Assembly (NCBI RefSeq): GCF_918797505.1
Contig: NC_092799.1
Coordinates: forward strand, 29,834,597 to 29,898,596
Direction: 5' to 3'
DNA: 64,000 nucleotides
Origin: Bemisia tabaci
Lineage: Eukaryota; Arthropoda; Insecta; Hemiptera; Aleyrodidae
Shown: positions 22,201 to 33,000 of the stretch, one piece after another
How the letters are laid out: every line of letters begins with the position of its first letter
Position numbering within the stretch: position 1 is the stretch's first letter
Made by a program: the position numbers and the translations under genes
Notes under the pieces: generated by a model
Database searches by the model: none
What the model saw: only the letters and a program-made list of their open reading frames with translations
What the model was told of the DNA's origin: nothing

Positions 22201-24686
22201 CTTTAACTTGACTCCTGTGTAAATAAGGGACTAAATTTACCGTTTTAAAACCTTGTTACTCACCAGAGGATTAAACAGCTTATCCAGAAATCCTGAAATA
22301 GATTTGATGCCAAATTGATATTTTCTAGACTAAAAATGACTCATCAAATCCATACTGATTGACCCTTTTTAAAAAAATGTAAGTGTTAAATCTGGCGAAA
22401 TTGAAGGACTTCTTTCAATGAAGACCAGCATTTAAAATTTCTCATCATTCTGTCAAATTTTCTTCATGTTTACCTTTTATTTTAATCCTCTCTCATAGTT
22501 TTAGATGTGAATTAATGTGCCACTGCTTTTTTATCAAAACTTAAATTCTGGTCTTGCTTGAACACTCCTTTACAAGGATTTTTTCAATTAGATATAGTAG
22601 GTTATATCCTTAGTATACTTCTCATGTTCATGATTTTTTTGTAAAATGTATGAAGTGAGATATTAACACTATTTTTGTGTAGTAATAAATAAGAATGTGT
22701 AAGAAAGAAACATTCTCTCCAAATCACATGCATTTGCCAATTTGTTTCAAAAACTCACCAGGAAAAAAACTCTCACAATCATGGGCAATTTAAATATTGG
22801 AACACTTGCTGAACAAGTTTACTATGCATATTGCACCCGCACCCTATAATTCGATACTAAATCAGATGATAAATATGCCAAAGGTGCTTACTCTAATGAC
22901 TTACTGGCTGATGCGTTTTGCCCCCACAGGCATCTTCAGAGCTTATTTATGAATCCTTTATAAAACTTTTCCACTTGTTGTGGTTGTTAATCCGTAAAAA
23001 CTAGATTTCAAATTGTTCATTTCAATGCGTAGTAATATTCACATTACTAGCTTGTAATCGCGTATGGCGGCAACTGATTTTTCTTAGTTTTTAGACTGAT
23101 AACTGAGTTCTGAAGATGCCCAAAGGGACGAAATGCATTAGCCAGTAAAATATTTAAGTAGGTGCATTTGGCATATTTATCATCTTATTTTGTACTTGCA
23201 CTAATGCAAGAATGCTAACAATTTTCGCTTCTGCTCAGTTTTGAACTATGATTTCTCTTTCATTATAAGTATGGTTGCTGAGGCGCTTCAATGTTATTGT
23301 TGCATTTTCCCCCTTTTGTATGAAATAATTTTATCCTTTCATATCATATTACCTTCGTTCAGTACCATTATTTTATTATGAACTTTGAAAGAAAGAAAGA
23401 AAAAAAAAAAAAACAGAAAAAAATTCTGTGAAGAGAAGATAAATTTTTCTTTTAGGTCTAGTGCATTTTGCTTGAAATCAAGTGTCCGTTCATTCAAAAT
23501 TCTATTAGGAGAATACTTAGCTCATTTATCGCAAATTTACTTGTCATCAGTCATAACTTTTTTCGTTCTTCCCTAGAATGTGTATGAAGAATGAATCTAG
23601 TATTTGAATGTAATATTTTCAGTTTCTGTTATTTTTACTGTGCTTAGCAAAGAAGCAAGGTTTTTATAGAAATGGCAGGTTAGGGCGGTCATCAGTCAGC
23701 AACTGACAGATGCATGTTAATTTATAGATAAAATCCTGTTGACCAATAAATTACCACTGGTCCTCTGGAAACCATGATTCCTTCCTTGTTAATATAGCTC
23801 ATTTTATCTGGGTGCCTAATGGAGAATTTGCACGCAATTTTTTTATTGCTTCATCTGAAAGTGCCTAATGAGCTGAGTTCGCAACATTTTTCATAATTTT
23901 TTTCTGACATGGGAAATTGGAGAAAAATTGATTTAAAAGTGAGAAAATGCGCCGCCTTGTGACGTCATCTGGCGGCATTTCCCATTTAAACGCATGTATT
24001 TTAGCAGAATCGGTTATTTTGTCATATCTCCTCTAATAATTGCTCATTTTATGAATCAAGGGTATCTTCGTGTTCAGTTCACTCAGAGGATTCCACTTAA
24101 ACAGGAAATTCATCAAATTTCAGACCCTTGCAAATTCTCCATTGTACTGATTTCAATTAGGCGGACTTTCAGTGAAACTTGGCTCATTCCTTGTTGACAT
24201 AGGTAGTTCATTTCAACGGTGGCGTAAACTTAAAATAATTTCCTCAAGCATTTATTGTTGCTATAATTTATCTCATTTTATTTTTCCTCTTCTTACATCA
24301 AAATTTCATTTTCTTAGCAACCCTAGTATGATTTATAGTAGAATCCGAGAAAACAACTTTTGGGGCCTTCTTTTTTCGAGGGACTTCTCCAAAAAAAGGT
24401 AAGAGTTTTAAGGTTTACCAGGATGGTGGGGGACGTTTGGATCACCCCATATACATCTGCTATTACCGTTTCACGAATTTTTCTTTACTTTTTTCATTTA
24501 TTTTGCTTATCTTAATAGTTTCCATTTTCATTTACAGAAGGAGAAGTCTTTGATATGACTGGACCGGTAACAAATCTGAATGGAGAACCTTTCCTACCGT
24601 TCGAGCCTCCTCTCTCCGAGTCTGATTATGCTTTCAGCCTGGACAACGGTGAAGGTCTGGGAGATCTTTTTGGGTTTGCTTTCTAG
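13132..24686 (+). CDS. E2F: E2F1/2/3-type transcription factor, complete spliced CDS
   Basis: E2F factors bind DNA as heterodimers with DP and switch on S-phase genes until RB family proteins bind their activation domain. Joined coding exons: 13132-13207, 13855-13988, 14592-14709, 15594-15810, 16240-16340, 16987-17141, 17567-17836, 18382-18553 and 24538-24686. They sum to 1392 nt, 463 residues plus stop, in frame throughout, with GT-AG at every junction. Visible domains: KRRLNLE cyclin-binding box (73-79), basic KRPR patch in exon 3, winged-helix DNA-binding domain (about 117-182) with RRIYD (156-160), coiled dimerisation segment (about 190-225), marked-box region to about 290, Gln-rich linker, and C-terminal RB-binding box (444-463, ending DLFGFAF). 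The length matches human E2F1-3 (about 437-465). The cyclin box and RB box separate it from E2F4/5 and from the atypical E2F7/8. The start is fixed by an in-frame TGA two codons upstream in the same exon. Confidence 0.93.
13855..13988 (+). CDS. E2F: E2F coding exon 2 (residues 26-70)
   Basis: Acceptor TTTTTCACAG, donor TTA|GTAAGT, phase 1 in and phase 0 out. It encodes a Met-, His-, Pro- and Gln-containing low-complexity linker ([14 protein letters not shown] and so on) with no known fold. It is confirmed as coding by exact frame continuity with exons 1 and 3. Confidence 0.85.
14592..14709 (+). CDS. E2F: E2F coding exon 3: cyclin-binding and basic region
   Basis: Encodes [16 protein letters not shown], then basic [12 protein letters not shown]. 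KRRLxLE matches the cyclin A/CDK2 docking (RxL) site of mammalian E2F1-3, through which cyclin A-CDK2 shuts off DNA binding late in S phase. The KRPR patch is a likely nuclear localisation signal. Donor AAAAAAG|GTGAGA, phase 1. Confidence 0.92.
15594..15810 (+). CDS. E2F: E2F coding exon 4: DNA-binding winged helix
   Basis: One exon carries almost the whole E2F winged-helix domain: [15 protein letters not shown], then [15 protein letters not shown], then [14 protein letters not shown], and finally [14 protein letters not shown] is the DNA-contacting signature that reads the GGCGC core. Every family hallmark is intact. Acceptor CTCAG|GT, donor GGAA|GTAAGT, phase 2 out. Confidence 0.97.
16240..16340 (+). 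CDS. E2F: E2F coding exon 5: dimerisation segment
   Basis: Completes the Lys of IQWK, then encodes [20 protein letters not shown] followed by an acidic heptad-like helix ([13 protein letters not shown]). This is the leucine-zipper-like DP dimerisation helix that follows the DNA-binding domain in E2F proteins. Acceptor CCTTTCCAG, donor GCAG|GTATGT, phase 1 out. Confidence 0.92.
16987..17141 (+). CDS. E2F: E2F coding exon 6: end of zipper and marked box
   Basis: Encodes [20 protein letters not shown], then [19 protein letters not shown]. The YAYVTYxDI and [17 protein letters not shown] patterns are characteristic of the coiled-coil/marked-box domain of E2F1-5. Acceptor TATTTCAG, donor AAA|GTGAGT, phase 0 out. 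Confidence 0.93.
17567..17836 (+). CDS. E2F: E2F coding exon 7: marked box end and Gln-rich linker
   Basis: Begins [20 protein letters not shown], the final strand of the marked box, followed by about 70 residues rich in Gln, Ser, Thr and Pro ([13 protein letters not shown] and similar). The linker is probably disordered. CAG/CAA repeats make its length prone to polymorphism. Acceptor TCTTACAG, donor GTCTCT|GTAAGT, phase 0. Confidence 0.92.
18382..18553 (+). CDS. E2F: E2F coding exon 8: linker to activation domain
   Basis: Encodes [20 protein letters not shown] and on through QHSS, an acidic, Ser-rich region of no known fold. Acceptor CTTTTTCAG, donor TCAG|GTAAAC, phase 1 out, which matches exon 9 at 24538. 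The next intron is the longest of the gene (about 6 kb). Confidence 0.88.
19827..20020 (+). CDS. Candidate alternative last exon of E2F
   Basis: A strong polypyrimidine tract and acceptor (TTTATTCTCCAG) precede an open frame that is in phase with exon 8. Using it would add about 64 residues ([20 protein letters not shown] and on) ending at TAG 20018-20020, in place of the RB-binding activation domain. There is no homology that I recognise, so it may be a chance open frame. Transcript evidence is needed. Confidence 0.2.
22862..23188. repeat. Diverged inverted-repeat element in E2F intron 8
   Basis: The left arm (AGATGATAAATATGCCAAAG, then ACTGGCTGATGCG and GGCATCTTCAGAGCTT) is inverted in the right arm (GTTCTGAAGATGCCC, GCATTAGCCAGT, GGCATATTTATCATCT). 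Each arm is about 82 bp, separated by roughly 160 bp. This looks like an old non-autonomous DNA element. Confidence 0.65.
24538..24686 (+). CDS. E2F: E2F coding exon 9: RB-binding activation domain
   Basis: Encodes [30 protein letters not shown], then the C-terminal box [19 protein letters not shown] and stop. The pattern Y-x-F-x-L-x(2)-G/E-E-G-(I/L)-x-D-L-F matches the pocket-protein-binding peptide of E2F1-4 that lies within the activation domain. Acceptor TTTACAG, stop TAG 24684-24686. Confidence 0.95.
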
Positions 24687-25234
24687 TTCAAACGCTAAAA
24701 ATTGGCCCATATATCAGACCAAACTCAGGAGCATTGTGCGTAGTTATATAGATATTCTCATCTTTTTTTTCTGTCTTTTCTTTCACTATCAAATCATATT
24801 TTAATCGATTAGTTCATCATCAGCAGGTGATTTATTAATCGTAGCTAGCTCATTTCCTTGTGTTGTCGTCAATTTTTTTTTCCTTTTTTTTCGTTGTGGA
24901 TAATTTGTATTCTTAAAATGTTTAAGAAAAATATGTATAGACTGAAAATGAAGAATTTTGTGGTTGTCCACAAATACTTTTAACGTTAAATTATGACTGT
25001 ACATATGTAAATTTCACCATGTACTTTTAAATACGTTCTTCTCAACACATTACTCTGTATAATTTGTATAAAGATAAAGTATTTATTTGATCAGTCAACA
25101 AAAGAAAGAACTAAGTTTTTGATTTTCTGCTTCATGGTGTAAAACTTATTATTTTACCCAGTTTTCTCAGTCGATGATTTGAGCAAAATTTTGCTGACCT
25201 CGGCTCATCATGAAGTATCCAAATTTTAAATAAA
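24687..25234 (+). terminator. E2F 3'UTR with candidate poly(A) signal
   Basis: AT-rich sequence follows the stop codon. The first canonical AATAAA is at 25229-25234. Further signals at 26094-26099, 27864-27869 (followed by GTGTGC) and 33228-33233 allow a much longer 3'UTR. The real end cannot be decided from sequence alone. Confidence 0.4.
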
Positions 25235-28200
25235 AAATTCCAAGATTTTACATCTTAACCGTGATGTAATCTTGCTTTAGTCAAATTTATCAAACTGTAT
25301 TAACATTTTAGTCAAAAAATTTATTTTTTACTTTTTAACCAAAACTGGCTATCAAACTTTCTATACCTTCTCTGGCTTTGTCACAGAATATCAACATCAC
25401 CATTTTATCCTTGACTTCTATCACGCCAAATCCCAAGTTCTCTCTTTTTCAATATACTTTACTTAAAAGAAAAATAGTGCATTATTTATTCAGAAGATAA
25501 TACAGTGTAATCTGAAAGTCCTGCACCATTCAGATAACTTTTTTGCCGATGTAGCTATCAAGTTGTTCCTGTGATGTATCACAATGTAGGGGTTGTCATT
25601 TAAGAAACGTGATTTAAGATCTATGCCGCCCCCCCCCCCCCAGGGGCTTTTTGAGAAGAGCCGAAAAGTAGCTCCTTATGGTCCGAATACACTCATAAAG
25701 TCTCAACTCAGTAGTTTCGTCAGCAAAAAGGTTATCAGGGTGGTGCAAAACTTATGTTTCACATTGAATAAGTTACTTCTGAACCACAAAAGAAATGCTG
25801 GAATTTTTTTAGGAATTTCAGTTGTTCCTATTGATGAGAATATTGGTACCTTAAATAAGAGGATAATAATAGGCGCAGCTCTTTGTAAACCGGCAAGGAA
25901 GAGAGAAGATCTGGTAATTTCCAATCCATCCATGTGATGACATAATTTAGTAGTCTTGTGGCTAAATTGGAATTTTTTGAGAGGACAATGAATGGACATT
26001 ATAGCTTAGATTTTTTACGAAAAAATCCTCAAATTTTGCATAATTATCAAAGGGAATTTCAAATCATAATGTTGACACGTTTTCCAATTCCAAAATAAAA
26101 AGTGTGCAGCAATTTTAAAGATGCAATTGAAAAATTCTTTTTAAGAGCTAAGCCATCGCATTTTATTTTAAGTCGCTACCTCAAAATGTTTCAGTATCAT
26201 AAAGTGTCTAGTTGCTATCCCTAGAATGTTGAAGAATATATACTAGTCATGATTGTATCGAGGCTTACTTTGATTGCCTTATGTCATCCAACAACAATCC
26301 ATTATCGTCCAACCCAACTTTAATGACAAAAACGTTCTGTGAATTTTAAATTATTTAGTGTGATTAACTGTCATTACTTAGTCTTGAACCAGTTTAAAGT
26401 AAGACTCTGATTTTTGAATCAATTGCATTCTTAATCTATTTTAATGCTTTTCCGTATTCCAAATATAATGATCGCACTACCCTCAAAAATTTTAGCACAG
26501 GAGCATAAAGGTGCAGTAACGGAAAATAGTTAGATTCACAAGTCAACAAAGTTTAAGACATTGATGCATCTTACTTTAATTTATTCATCAACTAAGCGTA
26601 ACTGAAAGTCTTATGACTTGTTAAAATCTGACGAGTGTTCAGCAAATGAAAAACTAGAATTTTGCAACTTATTTGAAAACTATTCAAGTGTTTTATTACA
26701 CTAGTAGCATTCATGGCTACAGAGGGTTTCTCATGTCTTCTTTATTAATTTGTATTACATACAAATCACTCAAATTATTCTTCAACATTCTTAGGGAACC
26801 TAATGTAAGGAGAGTAGCAATATAGGCCAAATAGGCGAATATTGGGAACCCTTCCTCCTTATTTAAATTTTCACCTCCCCTAAATCCGGCAATTCTTGCA
26901 GGCATTTAAATTTGAATCTGCATATTTCTTGGAACTAATGATCTTTTGGCAGATGCTGGACATTACTAATGAAGGAAAGTTGCTGAAATGTGAAATTAAG
27001 GATAGGTTTCTTTAGGAAACGCTCGTTCATTATTATGCTGAGATTTTTTATCAATCGCATTCTTCAATCAGAATGAAACCAACTTTGAAATTTTCGTCAT
27101 AAGCTCTTAAATTATTTATATCAAAAGATCACTGGTTGGAGATGTTTGGAGGGTAATGTTGATGCAAACTTTATTATACTTTGGACCATGCACTTTCAAA
27201 TTTTAATACATATCTGCAAGAATTGCCAGCAACCCAGTTTGGAAACTTGTGAATTACATGTAGAATTTAAAGTCATGTAGACGTGATTAAACTGGACTAG
27301 ACACTATTTTCAAACAGTCCTAAGCATTGTACCGAATTTATGGATTTTAATTTCTATTTTCCAACAGAATCCTCTTGCCAATTTTCAGGCCAGCTTAAAA
27401 ATGTCGCTCATCAACATCTCTTGTGAATTCACCATCAAATGTTGGCAATATGTAGACTTTCTAAAATGAGGTATATTGGTAAAAAGAGGATGGCTCTGCT
27501 TTGTAATCCTCTCCTTACTTTTTAACGTATCTGTATTAAGTCTAATGACTTAGCATCTAAATATTTATAAATTGGTATGAAGACATTACTTGTCAGCTGC
27601 CTTTTAGATCATCTGTCAAGAGGTACAGTACCTCACATTTTCTGCCTCCCTTAGTTATAAATCCATCTGTGGAACAGAATTATTTGGCACTATAATAATC
27701 TTCTTTTTAAAGGGTAAAAGTGGACTTTGAAATAGAGATGTAATATTGCACCAAATTATACTATTTTAGTATTTCTTTCTTATTTCAGGCGTAGTGTTTA
27801 AATTTATCTTTATATCCTCTGTACCTGACACTTATTTGTATCCAAAGAGCAAAAAGAAAAAAAAATAAATGTGTGCATATATTATGATTAACCTGTTTGT
27901 AAAAAGTATTTAATTAATTTACAGCTCTTAAGTTTTCATCAAAAATTCATTTCTTCAATGCACTGAAATAAGAATGTTCGCCAGAAAAACGATCATTCTT
28001 TGTTCCGCCTTAGCTTTTTTTAAGTTTTCTTTGAAATGTACAGGCTTTTTTTGAGTAATTCATTTTCTTCTCTTTAGCATGCTAGATATATCTGCATACT
28101 CAAATTTTATTTCACCTGACCCATCATACTTACTCGACAGACTGGTTGACCCTTTACAAATGATTAATTATTTACAGTTTTCAGATGACATGATACTTTT

Positions 28201-29669
28201 TTTCATTGACTGCTGCGTGTCTTATTTTTGAAAAAGTATGTGCTCAATCAATGCGATATGATGTATCAGAGGAAAATTTACATTTTAATTAGGAGGACTG
28301 AGCTTGTAGATTGACGCACCCAATGTAAAATCAAACATCAAAATACAGTGTTTAGGAGTAAATCAAAAGTAACTAATCTCTCTATTAAGTGGCTTGTTTT
28401 TGACAACCATTAGTACCCATTGCATAAAAATACTAACTGAAATAATATTCATCCAGTCAAACATACCTATCACTGAAAATATTTTAACCTCAGCAACTAA
28501 TTCTCCTTGGAATGAGACCTGGAATTTCATTTTTCTCTTGGTCACTTTTTTGTCTTGTAAAATGAGTGCTTCTCTGACTTAGAATTTTGGAATTTTATGG
28601 AGGATGGGGGAAGTAAAGCCTTTATGCTCTCAACCACTAATTAAGTAATGATGGGCCTGCAAATCTCTACTCTCCTCTTTTGGAATTTTTTTATTTCATG
28701 TTTAAGTATCTTGATCCCTCTCTTGCTCCTCAGGCAAATAAACCGTTCCAAAACAGTAATGCAGTTCTGGGTTTTGGATTCATCTTAAAGATTCACACTC
28801 CCCCCTCCTCGACTGTTTTTCTCCCTTGAATTGAACTACTTTTTAGTGTAGAATCTCTTACCTTTACCTGTCAGTCTTTACTTTTGCCCTCGTAAGCATC
28901 AAGTCCTTGATTTGCGTAGATCGAAGGCCAGATAGTTGATGTTACACGTACCATCAAAAATGGAAATTTTGACTTGTCAAACAATGAGTGAACCTTCATT
29001 GTGAATTTCTTGCAAAATTTTTCCATGCCATAATTTAAGCTCTCCCTCAAAAAATGAAAACTTCTGCTAAATCATGACCAGTCCTTGAAAGTGACTTCAA
29101 TTTCCTAGTTACCTTTCTTAAATTTTTGAACCTGAGTGCAATTTCAACACAGAGTTGATGAAAATATCTTGTAAATAATTATTTTGACTTTTATTAAAGC
29201 ATTCAAATTGTATTGATTTTTGATAGATCGATTCTAGAAACATGTTAAAGAGCTCTCACTCCAGATTTTAGCCCAAGATGGGTCTCAAAATAACTACATC
29301 TTGCAAACTTACGAACTAAAGCGAAGAAAAGAGGAACATTGAGGTGTTCATTTCAATGAATCTCAATTTACTCTTTGCTAGTTTATTTTCAGGTTGAGCC
29401 GCAGATTATAAATGATTCAGTTTCATCCATTTCTTGGTCTTCTCATAGTCTCTTTTGGTTTAACTACCCATCTAAAACTTCCCTTTTTATAAATAGGTAT
29501 ATTTAAAGGAATAAAGATATAACGAAGGACTTGCCCTGCAGGATGAACCATCGGTAAAATTTTTCTCCTCAAGTCCAAGGGAAAGATGTTGTCATATCTT
29601 GAAGTTAAGGTTGAGTGTAGATGATCCATATCTTGTAAAATTTGTCCAAAATTCATACATAAGGTAACT
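25235..29669. other. Intergenic or extended 3'UTR, no gene seen
   Basis: AT-rich, with T-rich runs on the plus strand and almost no recognisable transposon ends. A C run (13 C) occurs at about 25628-25640. Open frames (up to 114 codons at 25593-25937) have no recognisable domain. The stretch is either long E2F 3'UTR or plain intergenic DNA. Confidence 0.4.
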
Positions 29670-30074
29670 GCACCAGTACCCGGAATGGTACCAGTATCCG
29701 GAACGTCGCTCAGTTTTTCGTAAAAAATAAGCGGTAGGTACATCAGTGCAAAAAGGGCATCAGGTTTTCACAAATTACACTCAGAGGGCGCCACCTTGCA
29801 ATAAGTGTGATGGTCGTGCGCTCCTTTTATTATCTGTACCATGCTTCTATAGTGACGTATTCACAGAACGAACCGCTCTGTGAATACGTCACTATAGAAG
29901 CATGGTACAGATAATAAAAGGAGCGCACGACCATCACACTTATTGCAAGGTGGCGCCCTCTGAGTGTAATTTGTGAAAACCTGATGCCCTTTTTGCACTG
30001 ATGTACCTACCGCTTATTTTTTACGAAAAACTGAGCGACGTTCTGGATACTGGTACCATTCCGGGTACTGGTGC
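29670..30074. repeat. Near-perfect 198-bp-arm palindrome
   Basis: The left arm 29670-29867 (GCACCAGTACCCGGAATGG to ATTCACAGA) and the right arm 29877-30074 (TCTGTGAATACG to GGGTACTGGTGC) are inverted copies with one mismatch that I can see, around a 9-base centre (ACGAACCGC). A minus-strand open frame starting in the left arm is incidental. The near identity points to recent origin as a fold-back element or inverted duplication. No certain target-site duplication. Confidence 0.85.
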
Positions 30075-33000
30075 CTTAATGGAGTTCAATGCAACAATAT
30101 TCAAAATCCACTCAATAATTATGTGGCCATGGAGCATGGAGTTCACATAGTTGTAGTAATAATTGTGTGAGCCATAGTCAATATTTGATTAGTGAGTCTG
30201 TAGACTTCCGCGCAAGGGCTGGTGGCTATTCAGTCTGAAACTAAAGATGAGTGCAACTGTGGACCACCTGTGACAATGGATTACTAGATAAGGTGCTACT
30301 TCAAGCAATATAATGTATGTTCTCTCATCAAAATTTCATGTAGAACATGATTCGAGTAGCAAAAATTGTTGAAAGTAACTCTTAACCAATATATTAACGT
30401 TTTCTGATGCATAAATTTTAACTTCCGGCACATTCATCAGAATGCCTAAATTCGTGCCTTGTCTATTGGTTCATTGATTATCAACTGTGGTCTTCACCAG
30501 TCAGCCCTCGATAGTCTCAAGATTCTATAGTTCATATGGAATATCTGTTCGCTTACTTGATCATGATTTTTATGTTCTTTGTAATGTTTTTCTTCTCACT
30601 TGCTACTAATTTTATGGAAAATCCTCTCTTGATCAAGAGCAATATTTCCTCTTCAGCAAGTATTTTGCTGTATTTATAAAGTAGCATTTTAAGAATGAAC
30701 TCATGAACAAAACAAGAGTGAACGTGGAATGTACATCCTACCATTTCAGAGTGTAATCTTGATTTTACAAAAATACTGCCTTTAATGATGTAATAACTTA
30801 ATTTCATCCCAGGACGAGCGTGACTGAACGCTCAGGACTGAAATCTGCACGTGGGTCATTAACCTTTCGTTATTATTTTACATGTAAAATCAGTCCCTTA
30901 TTCGTCGCTCTCCTGACATAGGGGCGTAACTATGTTCAGCAATGAACCCTGTTGTTCATACAATTCAATGCTTTTCCGGGCTCATCTCAATGTGCAGTTA
31001 TGTCTTTATGTCAGTCAAGGGACGAATTAAATGTGCTGTTGCTGAAGTCTAAACTTACAGAATGCTATGATACCAAACTTTATAAATTCATCAGGATTTG
31101 ATTCAACTCTTGAGACCTACAACTTTGATTTAGATGTATAGTACTGCTCATCAATTCTAATCATATTGGTGTTTTGAGTGTTGAACTTTTTTTCCTCTTG
31201 TCTTTTACAGTTTCAATTCATGTATAATTTGTCTAGTAGTTTTTACTTAATTGTTCTGACGCTATTGGTTTTTCTCAGACTCCTATGTCCGTACTATGCC
31301 AGTTCTTCATTTCTGGTCATTCATTATTGCAGTAAGTGCATTGAAAAAGTTAAATCACTATTACTTTATTCTGATTAAAATGATTCCAGTTTTTCTGTAA
31401 AATGTTTTAACTTTATGGTTTCTCTGAGCCGAAAAAATTTACCAAATTACATAAGTTTAAAATTCAGTTTGTTTTTTTTTTTTTTTTGTTAGTCATCTTT
31501 TTTGGTTTTATTTTCCATTTAGCTACTGTTTTAAAATTGAATAAAAATTGATTATTAAAAAAAAAAAATTGATAAACCATAACCTTCAATAGAAACATCC
31601 AGTTCAACCAAAGGTTGAACTTCTGAAATTGACACAGCCACGCAGGTTATACTGATCTTATCACATGCAAACCTCAGGGCACTTTACTGTTGACTTCTTG
31701 ATTGCAATGAAAATTTCAGCTGTAGTTCTTACATCTCACAATTCGCTAATTATTTACTCCTTTGCAAGTAGCACTAATCAATTCACTATCCAGCATTGCC
31801 ATTCAACTTGAAAATAGCAATAAAACGGCAATGTCATCTTTGATCAGAGGCTGTCATAACATATGCAACTCTAAATTTCGGATTTTTCGGCGCCAGGGGT
31901 GATATTAATATACATCTCTCATCCCTACAAATTTCCTCATAATTCGGTAAATTTTTTTCCTCCGCAAGCTTTTTCGAACATGCTTTATTGCTCCATTTCA
32001 TTGGATATTTACCTTGGAAAACTACTTTTAATTATTGTCCGTGTTGATATCCTAGACTTTTTCTTTTCTCTCATGACCCAAGAGAATTCATCAAAATAGC
32101 ACTGTACTTCCATCAATTTTATATCTCGAAAAATCAAAAAAGGAAATTCCAGTTTTCTGGAGCCAAGGGTTTTTCGACTTTTAATTCATAGGACACAGCT
32201 CATCTGAATGGCTGCGGCAATGTGCCATAGTTTACCTCACACAATTGACTAACTCCAACTTATCCATAAGTATAACACTGTAATTATTTCCGTCTTTATC
32301 CGGCTTTGGACTTCCACACTTTGATGATACTAATACATACTCTTTGAGTACTTCGACAGAATACACTTGTCTTAAAATTGGACCTATCTCTCAAGTTTAT
32401 CTAATGATCCCATTCAAGGAATGTGGTGTTTTGTAAGTGTCACTTTCCTTGATGGTTATTGTCTACAAAGTACCATGAACAAGCAAGGAATTTGAGATCG
32501 TTGCTTTGATAGTTTCTCTGAAATACTCTCCGTTATAATCTCATTTTTAGTATTGTGAAGGAATGTAAAATTTCCAATTCTTGATTTGCCACAACTTGCG
32601 ACATATTCATTTGATCATTGCTGTCTTGCAAGGCTTATTGGCTCCTTCGCTGAAGAACTTCTTAATTTATTGTAACTCGCAAACCATTCTCCTGAAAATT
32701 TTTGTCAGTATAAATTTTTGTAAAGTTGAATGGTATTACGAGAATTATTCCTTCTTTATTTATTTTTTTTCTTGGAAGTTATCAAAATTTTTAGTTATAA
32801 ATTTAGGAAACTTACAGGGCTTCTGGAAAGTCGCAAATTAGTTCCCCTTTTTTTCATGTTATCTTCCCCAGATGAGATGAAACTGTCATGAATGGTATTT
32901 CCGTGCAAATTTACCAAACAAAATTTATCAGTCATTATCCTATCTGTATTCCATCTCCAGTGGATTATGTTTTTGCAATTGGTATCAGCCCCCTTGTGTG

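Larger units (their letters stand above)
18554..24537 (+). other. E2F intron 8 (about 6 kb)
   Basis: AT-rich intron bounded by GT at 18554 and TTTACAG ending at 24537. It contains a candidate alternative last exon (19827-20020) and a diverged inverted-repeat element (22862-23188). No other convincing exon was found. MITE families A to I are absent from it. Confidence 0.75.

Noticed and set aside
25593..25937. 114-codon plus-strand frame with a Pro run
   Set aside because: The prolines come from a C homopolymer. There is no domain, and a minus-strand frame overlaps it.
29423..29743. 106-codon minus-strand frame
   Set aside because: It starts inside the left arm of the large palindrome and has no recognisable protein features.
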